From Micrococcus sp. EYE_212 (lineage in GTDB: Bacteria > Actinomycetota > Actinomycetes > Actinomycetales > Micrococcaceae): a DNA stretch of 64,000 nt. Below the pieces are notes generated by a model. It saw only the letters and a list, made by a program, of their open reading frames with translations, had not been told where the DNA came from and searched no databases. The DNA is taken from contig NZ_JAHXOZ010000004.1 of assembly GCF_023147585.1 (NCBI RefSeq), positions 62,001 to 126,000 of the forward strand, given 5' to 3'. Positions 50,371 to 58,457 of this stretch are shown piece after piece; the stretch's first letter is position 1; every line of letters starts with the position of its first letter. The position numbers were made by a program, and so were the translations under genes.

Positions 50371-51711
50371 GCGCCCGCCACGACCGACTCCTCGCTGGCG
50401 GCGCCCGCCGATCGCATCTCGTTCAGCGTCCTCCCCGACACGCAGTTCTACTCGCGCTATGCCACCGCCGGGACCGGAGACCCGTACATGACCCACTACG
50501 GCTCGGAGCCCTTCCTGGCCCGGACGCAGTGGATCGCGGACAACGACCAGGCCTACGACGTCGCCTTCACGATGCACCTCGGTGACGTGGTGGACCGCGC
50601 GAACCCGCCCGAGGAGTGGGCGGTGGCGGACGAGGCCATGTCCGTGCTGGAGCAGGCCGGCGCCCCGTACTCGGTGCTGGCCGGCAATCACGACGTCGGC
50701 GCCGGCGCCTCGGACACTGACGCCGTCTCCTACGAGACCTACGTCTCGCACTTCTCCGCCGAGCCCGCGGCGCAGCAGTCCACCTTCCTGGAGCGCGACC
50801 CCTCAGGCGCCTCGGAGGCTCACCTGGTGGCGCAGGACGGGACGACCTTCCTGGTGCTGGCCATCTCGTGGCAGTCCCAGCAGGAGACTCTGGACTGGGC
50901 GAACCGCGTGATCGCCGCCCACCCGGGCGTCCCCACGATCCTGACGAGCCACCAGATCCTCAACGTGGACGAGGCCACCGGCGAGCAGCTGTCCTCGGCG
51001 TACGGCGAGCGCCTGTGGAACGACGTCATCGCGCCCAACGACCAGGTGTTCCTGACCCTCAACGGCCATCACCACGGTGCCACCGAGCAGGTGTGCTTCG
51101 ACGACGCCGGCCGCACCGGCAACACGGCCAGCTACTTCACCACCGCCGACGGCGCGGACGTGAACGACGAGACCTTCCCGAACGGCTTCACCCTCGAGGC
51201 GTTCATCAAGATCGACCCGGACTTCACGCCCGAGGAGAACGCCTGGATGCGGTGGCTGACGCGCGACGGGCAGCGGGAGAACCTCCCCGGCTATGTGGAA
51301 ACCGAGGGCGATGAGCCCCCCTTCGCCTGGGCCTTCTCGAACCTCCGCGATGTCCAGCTCTCCGTGGTGGACTCCCAGGCCCCGGTCGCCACGGAGACCG
51401 TGGGCATCGCCCACGACGAGGCGCAGCGCTGGGTGTTCGGCGCCGGCTCCTACGACGGCCAGCGTCAGTCCGGCTTCCTCGGCTGCCTCGGTGAGACCCG
51501 CATGGTGGACCGCCCGCTCGCCCAGAACCAGGGGCTCACCTCCCGCGCGGAGACCACGACGCCCGTGGATCCGGCCCCCGTCGAGCCGACCCCCGTGGCG
51601 CACCCGGAGCGCATGCTGACCCGTGGCGACGCCGTCGCCCTCGTCCGAGACCGCACCGGCGTGGACCTGACCGGCATCCTCGCCGACCAGCGGGGAGGCC
51701 GCCGAGGCGCT
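50371..51711 (+). pseudogene. Crippled metallophosphoesterase with LamG-like remnant
   Basis: The frame is open but the gene looks damaged. The calcineurin-like core is intact in its motifs: PDTQFYS, LGDVVD, GNHDVG, SHQIL and GHHHG (about 50430-51085). No signal peptide or credible start precedes it; homology-like sequence begins only after the hairpin at 50355. Immediately after GHHHG the protein jumps into the middle of a LamG-like fold (CFDDAGRTGNTASYF), and near 51373 it jumps again (LSVVDSQAP to VGIAHDE), so at least two in-frame deletions are inferred. The usual protein of this type is a much longer secreted phosphatase. The coding trace fades at about 51711. Confidence 0.6.
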
Positions 51712-51761
51712 CGCACACCTGCGTTGACCGTGACCCCGCCGGGGCGACCCGCGGAGGGTCC

Positions 51762-51791
51762 CCGGATCCTGGGCGAGTCTCGACGAGCGAC
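51762..51791. repeat. 30-bp direct repeat, copy 2
   Basis: Matches 50091-50120 at 29 of 30 positions. It lies between the phosphoesterase remnant and the acetyltransferase fragment, and lacks the GCCC that would complete the hairpin seen at copy 1. Confidence 0.85.
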
Positions 51792-51803
51792 CTGACCTGG
51801 TAG

Positions 51804-52010
51804 GAGGTCGACGGGAGACAGCGGCTCGAGGTCGGCTCTCACGTGCGGGCCGACCTCCAGGGGCGCGGCTGCGCGGCCGAGGCCGCGGCAGCCTGCCGAG
51901 ACCCCACGTGGGACGCGCTGGGCAGGGCCGAGCTCGTCGCGGACATCCACCCGGAGAACACGGCGTCCCGGCGGGTGACGGAGAAGATCGGCGGGGACGG
52001 CCCTCGGAAG
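51804..52010 (+). pseudogene. C-terminal fragment of a GNAT acetyltransferase
   Basis: The frame reads RLEVGSHVRADLQGRGCAAE then AAAACRDPTWDALGRAELVA and DIHPENTASRRVTEKIG. This is the acetyl-CoA loop and C-terminal part of a RimJ/RimL-like acetyltransferase. The N-terminal half is missing (copy 2 of the direct repeat stands where it should be) and the end runs into a terminator hairpin. It is non-functional as it stands. Confidence 0.65.
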
Positions 52011-52013
52011 GAC

Positions 52014-52052
52014 ATGGGTGAGCCCCCACCTCAACGGCGGGGGCTCACCCAT
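52014..52052. terminator. Terminator hairpin of the small 52062-52265 gene
   Basis: Perfect 14-base arms (52014-52027 and 52039-52052) surround an 11-base loop, 10 bases past the stop on the minus strand. It may also stop read-through from the decayed region. Confidence 0.7.
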
Positions 52053-52061
52053 GGAGTCAGC

Positions 52062-52265
52062 TCACTTGGCGTGGCGCTGGAGCAGCTCCTTGGCCTTCTC
52101 CAGGCCGGCGGCCTCGATGTCATAGGAGCCGGTCGCCTTGTAGTGGTCCTCGACCGCGTCCGTGACGCTGTACTCCTCCGGGTTGCCGGGGGGCGTGGAC
52201 GTCTCCAGGACGTGGAGCAGGTAGGTCTCTCCGGCGGCCAGGGCCTCGGGGGTCTCATGTGCCAT
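52062..52265 (-). CDS. Small soluble protein of unknown function
   Basis: A 67-residue acidic protein. It is mostly helical in appearance (TPEALAAGETYLLHVLE, then DAVEDHYKATGSY and AAGLEKAKELLQRHAK) with no signal peptide or membrane segment. I do not recognise the family. A strong AAGGAGAGA ribosome binding site lies 6 bases before the ATG. Upstream on the minus strand is CATACGCTCT, a -10 candidate, and a clear terminator follows. It has its own transcription unit and looks like a genuine expressed gene. Confidence 0.75.
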   Translation of the reverse strand: MAHETPEALAAGETYLLHVLETSTPPGNPEEYSVTDAVEDHYKATGSYDIEAAGLEKAKELLQRHAK

Positions 52266-52322
52266 GCGAGTCTCTCCTTGCAGTTTTGGCGGTGGAGGAA
52301 GAGAGCGTATGACACCGCGGCG

Positions 52323-52877
52323 TCAGGACGCCAGCATCCGCACCGTCGCCAGGTTCCGGGCCGTGCCCACGACGCCGAGGGTCCGCTCGATCCGAGTCAG
52401 CGTGAGCGGCGAGTCTCGCACGGTCGTGGCGTGGCGGATCCAGAGGAACCGGCCCACGAGCACCGCGCGGTCCTCCCCCGGGTCCAAGGCCGCGAAGGCC
52501 ACCGCCCGGCTCGGGTCCGGGACCGCGTCCAGCAGGGTGAGCTGCACCGCCTTCGGCTCCTGCTCCGGCCAGTCCTGCGCCTCGAGCACGGCGAGGGCCT
52601 CCCGGAGCTCAGCCGGCGACGTCGCCATCACCGGCACGTCGATGTCCCGCTCAGCCCGCGCCGCGGCGGACACGGAGGCGGCGACGGCGGCCGGGTCCGC
52701 GCCGGCGGGCAGCGTCAGGATCACGTTGCCGCTGGCCTGGACCGTGCGGACGTCCGTGCCGCCGGCCTGCTCGGTCCAGCGGATGAGGTCCACCTTGGGG
52801 ATGCGGCGGTGGGCGCCCACGTTGATGCCCCGCCAGAGGAGCACGTGGACGTCGCCCAGCGTCGTCGGGGCAGCCAT
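52323..52877 (-). CDS. DUF1697 family protein
   Basis: A 184-residue protein. VLLWRGINVGAHRRIPKVDL near the N terminus, VRTVQASGNVIL, and the C-terminal LTRIERTLGVVGTARNLATVRML are the conserved segments of DUF1697, which are widespread in actinobacteria and of unknown function. It lies 2 bases downstream of the sortase stop in the same direction, so it is probably co-transcribed with the sortase gene, but no functional link is known. Confidence 0.88.
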   Translation of the reverse strand: MAAPTTLGDVHVLLWRGINVGAHRRIPKVDLIRWTEQAGGTDVRTVQASGNVILTLPAGADPAAVAASVSAAARAERDIDVPVMATSPAELREALAVLEAQDWPEQEPKAVQLTLLDAVPDPSRAVAFAALDPGEDRAVLVGRFLWIRHATTVRDSPLTLTRIERTLGVVGTARNLATVRMLAS

Positions 52878-52879
52878 GG

Positions 52880-53599
52880 TCAGCGCGCCTCGACCAGGTG
52901 GGCATAGACCACGCGGTTGTCCTCGAACGTCCGTGTCCACGGGTTGTAGCCGTCGCACGTGATCATGCGCAGCTCCGGGCGCTCGGTGTTCCCGTAGACC
53001 TCGTCCGTGGGGAAGTCATCCTTGCCGTACTCCTCGACGCGGTCCACCTCGAAGACGGCAGTGGTGCCGTCCTCGCGCTCCACCGAGACGACGCCCCCCG
53101 GCTCGAGCTCCGAGAGGCGGCGGAACACGCCGTCGCTGTTGCCGTACGCGCTCACGTGGCCGAGCAGCACGGCGGGACCGCGCTCTCCGGGCGTGGGCGA
53201 ATGGATGTACCACGCGGCGGGCGTCCCCGGGTCGCCGGAGGGGACCTCGAGGGCGCCGTCGTCGCGCAGGCCGAGATGCAGCAGCTCCGAGTCCAGGCCG
53301 ATCTCGGGGGCGGAGACGGAGACGGGCTCGGACGCGGGCAGCGCGTCGGGTGCGCCCTCCTCCGCGGCGGCCGTCGACGGCGGCGCGTCGCCGGAGGACG
53401 AGAGGGAACGGCGATACGCGCTCTCACGGACGTCGGCGAAGTGCGGGGAGGACGACGAGGTGGACGGGCTGGGTGCGCTCGTCGCCGGCACGGGCTGGGT
53501 CGGCGAGGCCGACGGGGTCGAGCAGCCCGTGACGAGGAGAGACACGGCCGCCGCGGACGCCCACAGGCGCCCGCGGCGGCCGTCAGGGGATCCGGTCAT
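52880..53599 (-). CDS. Class E/F-like sortase with lipoprotein-type signal
   Basis: A 239-residue cysteine transpeptidase. The N-terminal hydrophobic segment ends LLVTGC (Cys26), a lipobox, so the protein may be lipid-anchored instead of membrane-spanning. A Ser/Pro/Thr spacer runs to about residue 90. The sortase domain (95-239) has His148 in LLGHVSAYG, Cys215 in LRMITCDGY and nearby Arg223 or Arg229. The usual NxVVYA end is NRVVYA. It should attach a secreted protein to the wall or pilus. The gene 39 bases upstream encodes a likely substrate. TACGCT (53611 to 53606, minus strand) ends 6 bases before the ATG. Confidence 0.88.
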   Translation of the reverse strand: MTGSPDGRRGRLWASAAAVSLLVTGCSTPSASPTQPVPATSAPSPSTSSSSPHFADVRESAYRRSLSSSGDAPPSTAAAEEGAPDALPASEPVSVSAPEIGLDSELLHLGLRDDGALEVPSGDPGTPAAWYIHSPTPGERGPAVLLGHVSAYGNSDGVFRRLSELEPGGVVSVEREDGTTAVFEVDRVEEYGKDDFPTDEVYGNTERPELRMITCDGYNPWTRTFEDNRVVYAHLVEAR

Positions 53600-53638
53600 G
53601 CGCGAAGCGTAGGGGATCCGCAGGGAGGGGTGCCGGTG

Positions 53639-54331
53639 TCAGGCCTGCGCACGACGGCGGGTCGCCACACCGGCGCCGACGACGGCGGCCAGGCCCAGCG
53701 CGCCCACGGCCAGGGCGGCGGCGGGATCGGACTCCGGGGCGATGCCGGTGTCCGCGGCGCCGACGGGCACCTTGGTGACCTGCTTCTCCTCGGCCTCCTC
53801 GGTGGGCTCGGCCTCCTTGGCGGCGGACGCCTTGATCGCGGCGATCTCCTCGGCGGCGGCCCTCTCTCGGCCCTCGACCTTGATGCCGGTCGCCACGTCG
53901 ATCTCGCAGCCGATGCCGTCCTGATCGGAGTCCAGGTCGTCGTGGTAGAGGTCCGAGGACTCCTTGATGTTGCCCTTGCCGGCGGCCCACGCGTCCTCGC
54001 AGTCGGCGTGGGTGTACGCGGCGTCCGGCTTCGCCTGGTCGCGCGGGTCGTGCGAGGCGGTGGGGGCAGGAGCGGGCTTGGCGGACGGCTTCGTCGCAGG
54101 GGTCCACTTGTGGGTGCTGGATCCCTTGGGAGGGTTCACGCACGCGACCTTGTCCCCGTCGCCGTCAAGGCCCTTGCGGAAGCCGGGGGTGTCCGGAGTG
54201 ATGTGGGAGAGGTTCGCGGCGTAGACCTCCTGGCAGTTCGCATAGGACGGCGCAGCCGTGGCCGGGGCGGCGGCGAACAGGGACACACCGAGGGCGGCGG
54301 TCAGCGTGACGCCGGTGGCGAGCTTCTTCAT
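53639..54331 (-). CDS. Secreted protein with two excalibur domains and a sorting-like C terminus
   Basis: A 230-residue protein. A signal peptide (about 1-27) is followed by two excalibur calcium-binding motifs, residues 33-64 (Cys33, DGDGD, Cys64) and 111-142 (Cys111, DSDQDG, Cys142), separated by a Lys/Pro/Ala linker. A charged Glu/Ala/Lys helix follows (150-187), then VPVGAADTG (188-196), a hydrophobic segment (204-222) and RRR. The C terminus has the build of a cell-wall sorting signal, with AADTG resembling the LAxTG motif of class E sortases. The adjacent sortase gene makes the pairing likely. CGGAGGAA precedes the ATG. Confidence 0.86.
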   Translation of the reverse strand: MKKLATGVTLTAALGVSLFAAAPATAAPSYANCQEVYAANLSHITPDTPGFRKGLDGDGDKVACVNPPKGSSTHKWTPATKPSAKPAPAPTASHDPRDQAKPDAAYTHADCEDAWAAGKGNIKESSDLYHDDLDSDQDGIGCEIDVATGIKVEGRERAAAEEIAAIKASAAKEAEPTEEAEEKQVTKVPVGAADTGIAPESDPAAALAVGALGLAAVVGAGVATRRRAQA

Positions 54332-54578
54332 CGGGATTCCTCCGAGATCGTGGCGGGTGCCGTCCCTCATGCCGTCGTGTGGCGGGGGCGACATCTCGCA
54401 TTCAAGCCGATCCCTCCAGGGATATCCATTCGACAGCCGGGGTGCCGCACAGGCTCCGATCAGCTGCCTCGCGCACACCGCCGCTTCCTGTGCTCGTCAT
54501 CACATCCACCGTCTGACCTGGGAAGCTCCCGGCCGCGTCAGGGCCTTAACGTGTCCGGCCCGTCAGTAGCCTGCCTGG
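54332..54578. promoter_or_regulatory. Divergent promoter region between the excalibur protein and the helicase-nuclease gene
   Basis: The helicase-nuclease gene has TAGCCT (54567-54572) ending 6 bases before its ATG. On the other strand the leader of the excalibur gene contains its ribosome binding site and a moderately AT-rich patch near 54400-54440. No clear operator was found. Confidence 0.45.
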
Positions 54579-57500
54579 ATGGACATGGACACGCGCGACC
54601 CCCACGCCCCGGCGGACCGGGAGCTGCTGCAGCGCGCCGCGGACGAGTGGCGTGACGCGCTGATCGACGTCGGCGGCACCAACCGCCTGCTGCACTTCCG
54701 CAGCACGGCCGCCACGGTGGACCTGGCCCAGGCCGCGCCGGACGCCTACACGGCCCTGCTCGCGGGCGGCGCCGTCCGCCTCTCCCAGCTCTTCCCGGGA
54801 GCGGACGCCCACGCCGCCGCGCACCGCGCCTGCACCCAGCTGCACCGCCGGCAGCGCGAGGCCGTGGAGGAGTACGGCGTCCCGGTCACGCACCTCGCGG
54901 TCGGCTTCGCCACCTGGCTCGGCGAGTCCGACACCGCCCCCCGGCCCCACGCGCCCGTGCTGCTGCGCCCGCTGCAGATCGAGCGCACTCGCGGCGCCGG
55001 GGAGGGCTGGACGCTCACCCTCACGGACGACGTGCAGGTCAACACCGTGCTGCTGCACGTGCTCGCGCACGCGGGCGCCGAGATCGCCGAGGAGGACCTC
55101 CTCGCCCCGCTCGAGGACCTCGGCCCCGAGCAGGGGATGCGCGTGAGCCTCGCCCGGCTGGACGCGCTGGCCGCGGACGTCGAGGGCTTCGCCGTGATGC
55201 AGGAGGCCGTCCTCGCCGCCTTCTCGTACCAGAAGCAGCCCATGGTCGCGGACGTCACGGACCTGGACGCCCTGGCCGGCTCCGAGCTGGTCCGGGCCCT
55301 CGCCGGCGAGCCGGATGCCATGCGCGGCGCTCGCACGGCCGCCACGGGCGTGCCCGTGGAGCCCTCGTCCCCGGACTACGCGCCCGTGGACTCCGAGTAC
55401 CTCGTGCTGGACGCGGACGCCAGCCAGTCGTACGTGGTCAACGCGGCACTCGCCGGGCGGAACCTGGTGGTGCAGGGCCCTCCCGGCACGGGCAAGAGCC
55501 AGACGATCGCCAACCTGATCGCCGCCCTGATCGCCTCGGGGAAGCGCGTGCTGTTCGTGGCGCAGAAGCGCGCCGCCATCACCGCCGTCCTGGACCGCCT
55601 GGACCACGTGGGGCTCTCCCACCTGCTGCTGGACCTGTTCGCCGCGGACGGCTCGCGGCGTCTGGTGGCCGAGCAGCTGAAGGCCGCCCTCGAGCGGCCG
55701 GAGGAGGACACGGGCCCGGAGGACGTCGCCCTCCACAGTCGGCTCGCCGCCGCCCGTGACCGCCTCGTGGCGCACAAGGACGCCCTCACCGAGCCGCGCC
55801 ACGGCTGGGGGATCAGCGTGAGCGCCCTGCGCACCGGCACCGCCGGCATCCCGACGGCGGCCCGCACCTCCTTCCGCCTCCCCGCCTCCGCGTTCGGCGA
55901 CTGGGCGCCCGGCGACCTCGACCGCCACGCCGCGGCACTGGACGAGCTGCATGAGCTCGGCGCCCTGAGCCCGGCCTGGCGCACCGCCCCCGGCTGGCGC
56001 CCGGACGCCCTGCGGACGCGCGAGGACGCCCAGCGGCTGCGCGGCCGCGTGCTCGAGCTGCAGCAGCGCCTCGTCGGCCTGACGGACCTGATGCCGCCGC
56101 TGGCCCGCGCCGCCGGCTATCCGGCCCCGGCCACGCTCGAGCAGGCCGCGTGGGTCGTCGGGCTGCACGCGGGTGCCGCGCGGCTCGAGCGGCGGGTGCC
56201 GGGTCTCGTGCACGCCCCGGACGTGGAGGAGCTCGCCGCCGCCGTCGGGGGTGGCGAGGACGTCGGGTTCTGGCGGCGCCGCGGCCTCAAGCGCCGCGCG
56301 CGCGACGTCCTCGAGGGCGTGCCCCGAGAGGAGCACGCCGCCCTCCTGGCCGAGGCGGGGCACCTGCGTTCCCAGTGGCGCGGCAGCGGAGCCCCCTCGG
56401 CCGCGCCCGCCACCGCCGAGGCCGAGGCCGCCCTCGCCGAGGTGCGCGCGCTGCTCGGCGAGCTCGCCCCCGCGGTGCAGGGCATGGACCTGGAGGGCCT
56501 GGGCCTGGAGGAGCTCCAGAGGCGCCTCGCCCGGCTCACCGACGGCGGCCGGGCCAGCGCGCTCGTCCGCTCGGCTGACGCGCGGGCCGCCCTGGCCGCG
56601 GCCGGCCTGGACCCGTTCGTGCGGATGCTCGTGACCCGGCTGTCCTCGGGCGAGCCGCTCGACGCCGAGCCCGGGCTCCTGCTGCGCTGGGCCGTGCTGC
56701 GCTCCCTCCTCGAGGAGGCCGAGCTGAGCAGCCCGGGCCTCGCGGGCCTGCGGGGCGCGGACCTGGACCGCGCGGCGCGCGCGTACCGCACGGCCGACGT
56801 CGCGCACCTGGCCGCCAATGCCACGCGCGTGCGCCGGCGCGCGGCCGAGCACCTCGAGAGGGAGATCGACGCCCACGGGGAGGAGTACGCCCGCCTGGTC
56901 ACGGAGATCACCCGCAAGCGCACCGTGCGGCCGGTGCGCCAGCTCTTCGAGGACTCCCCCCACGTGATGCGGGCCGCCACGCCCGTGTGGGCCATGAGCC
57001 CCCTCCAGGTCTCCCGGCTGCTGCCCGCCGAGCGGTGCTTCGACGTGGTGGTCTTCGACGAGGCGAGCCAGATCAGGCCCGCCGACGCCGTCCCGGCCCT
57101 CCTGCGCGCCGGCCAGGCGGTCGTCGCGGGCGACAGCCGCCAGCTGCCGCCCACCGAGTTCTTCACCAAGGTCATGGAGGACGCGTCCGAGGACGAGGAC
57201 GAGGACGTCGCCCTGGACGGGCGCGGCAGCGAGGGCCGTCGGGACGCGCGGCCCCGCGCCGGGAGCCTGACGAAGGACGCCGAGTCCATCCTGGCGGCCA
57301 TGGACCGGCTGCTGGCCGGCCAGAGCCGCGGCCTCCAGTGGCACTACCGCTCGCGGGACGAGCGGCTCATCGCCGTCTCCAACGAGCACGTCTACCACCG
57401 CAGCCTCACCACCTTCCCGGCCGCGGACGCCCAGGACGCCGTGCGGCACGTGGAGGTGCCCGCGAGCCCCGGGATCAACGGCTCCGCCAACAGCCCCGAG

Positions 57501-58331
57501 GCGGAGGTGGCCGCCGTCGTCGAGCTGGTGCGCGAGCACGTGCGCCGCCATCCCGGGGAGAGCCTGGGCATCATCGCGTTCGGCGCGAAGCACGAGGCGC
57601 GGATCGAGGCGGCGCTGTTCCAGGCCATGGCCGAGGACCCGGCGTTCGAGCGCGCCCTGAACGCGCGCACGGACGAGCCGTGGTTCGTGAAGGCCATCGA
57701 GCGCGTGCAGGGCGATGAGAGGGACGCGGTCATCCTCAGCGTGGGCTACGGCAAGGGCGCGGACGGGCGGCTGCGCTACTTCTGGGGCCCGCTCCTGCGG
57801 GAGGGCGGCGAACGGCGCCTCAACGTGGCCATCAGCCGCGCCAAGCGCCGCATGACCCTGGTGACGAGCTTCAGCCCGGACGACGTCCCCGCGGACGGGC
57901 ACTCCTCCGCGGGCTTCCAGCTGATGCACCGGTTCCTGCACTTCATGGCCTCGGGGGGCACGCGGCTGACCGGCGGGCCGAGCGGCGGGATCGCGCTGAA
58001 CCCGTTCGAACTGGACGTGCAGCGCCGGCTCGAGGAGGCCGGCCTGAGCCTGGACGCGCAGGTGGGCGTGGGCGGCTACCGGATCGACTTCGCCGCGCGG
58101 CATCCGGAGAAGCCGGGGCGGCACGTGCTGGCCATCGAGGCCGACGGTGCCTCGTACCACTCCGGCCACACCGCCCGGGAGCGCGACCGCCTGCGGCAGT
58201 CCATGCTCGAGGCCCGCGGCTGGCGCTTCCACCGCATCTGGAGCACGGACTGGTTCGCGGACGCGGATGCGGAGGTGGCCAAGACGGTGGCGGCGTTCGA
58301 GGCGGCGGTGGCGGCCGACGACGCGGGGTGA
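54579..58331 (+). CDS. DUF4011-like / SF1 helicase / Vsr-like nuclease protein, candidate defence factor
   Basis: A 1250-residue single protein. The N-terminal 280 residues resemble DUF4011 (ALIDVGGTNRLLHF). A superfamily 1 helicase follows: Walker A GPPGTGKS (300-307), Walker B DEAS (827-830), motif III GDSRQLPP (about 850), motif IV WHYRSRDERLI, motif V RVQGDERDAVILS and motif VI NVAISRAKRR. A long insert rich in helices separates motifs I and II (about 330-800). The C terminus (1140-1235) is a Vsr/MTES_1575-like nuclease with RIDFA and IEADGASYH as the likely metal-binding acids. Proteins with this order are recorded as anti-phage factors (Hhe-type, from memory). Probably leaderless, with no companion genes. 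Confidence 0.9.
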   Translation: MDMDTRDPHAPADRELLQRAADEWRDALIDVGGTNRLLHFRSTAATVDLAQAAPDAYTALLAGGAVRLSQLFPGADAHAAAHRACTQLHRRQREAVEEYGVPVTHLAVGFATWLGESDTAPRPHAPVLLRPLQIERTRGAGEGWTLTLTDDVQVNTVLLHVLAHAGAEIAEEDLLAPLEDLGPEQGMRVSLARLDALAADVEGFAVMQEAVLAAFSYQKQPMVADVTDLDALAGSELVRALAGEPDAMRGARTAATGVPVEPSSPDYAPVDSEYLVLDADASQSYVVNAALAGRNLVVQGPPGTGKSQTIANLIAALIASGKRVLFVAQKRAAITAVLDRLDHVGLSHLLLDLFAADGSRRLVAEQLKAALERPEEDTGPEDVALHSRLAAARDRLVAHKDALTEPRHGWGISVSALRTGTAGIPTAARTSFRLPASAFGDWAPGDLDRHAAALDELHELGALSPAWRTAPGWRPDALRTREDAQRLRGRVLELQQRLVGLTDLMPPLARAAGYPAPATLEQAAWVVGLHAGAARLERRVPGLVHAPDVEELAAAVGGGEDVGFWRRRGLKRRARDVLEGVPREEHAALLAEAGHLRSQWRGSGAPSAAPATAEAEAALAEVRALLGELAPAVQGMDLEGLGLEELQRRLARLTDGGRASALVRSADARAALAAAGLDPFVRMLVTRLSSGEPLDAEPGLLLRWAVLRSLLEEAELSSPGLAGLRGADLDRAARAYRTADVAHLAANATRVRRRAAEHLEREIDAHGEEYARLVTEITRKRTVRPVRQLFEDSPHVMRAATPVWAMSPLQVSRLLPAERCFDVVVFDEASQIRPADAVPALLRAGQAVVAGDSRQLPPTEFFTKVMEDASEDEDEDVALDGRGSEGRRDARPRAGSLTKDAESILAAMDRLLAGQSRGLQWHYRSRDERLIAVSNEHVYHRSLTTFPAADAQDAVRHVEVPASPGINGSANSPEAEVAAVVELVREHVRRHPGESLGIIAFGAKHEARIEAALFQAMAEDPAFERALNARTDEPWFVKAIERVQGDERDAVILSVGYGKGADGRLRYFWGPLLREGGERRLNVAISRAKRRMTLVTSFSPDDVPADGHSSAGFQLMHRFLHFMASGGTRLTGGPSGGIALNPFELDVQRRLEEAGLSLDAQVGVGGYRIDFAARHPEKPGRHVLAIEADGASYHSGHTARERDRLRQSMLEARGWRFHRIWSTDWFADADAEVAKTVAAFEAAVAADDAG

Positions 58332-58457
58332 CGGCGCGTGTCCCCGCAGGCTCAGATGCCGTCGGCCCCGGCCGGGGCTCCGGCTCAGCGGTTCCCGGGG
58401 AAGCGCGGGTCGACCGCCTCGCCGCCGGGCGCGTGCACCGTGGCGGGGGCGCCCGTC

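Noticed and set aside
54546-58232. A 1228-codon open frame on the minus strand opposite the helicase-nuclease gene.
   Set aside because: It is a shadow of the plus-strand gene caused by strong G/C third positions: the translation is low-complexity (Gly, Ala, Arg, His rich) with no recognisable domain, while the plus strand has complete helicase motifs.
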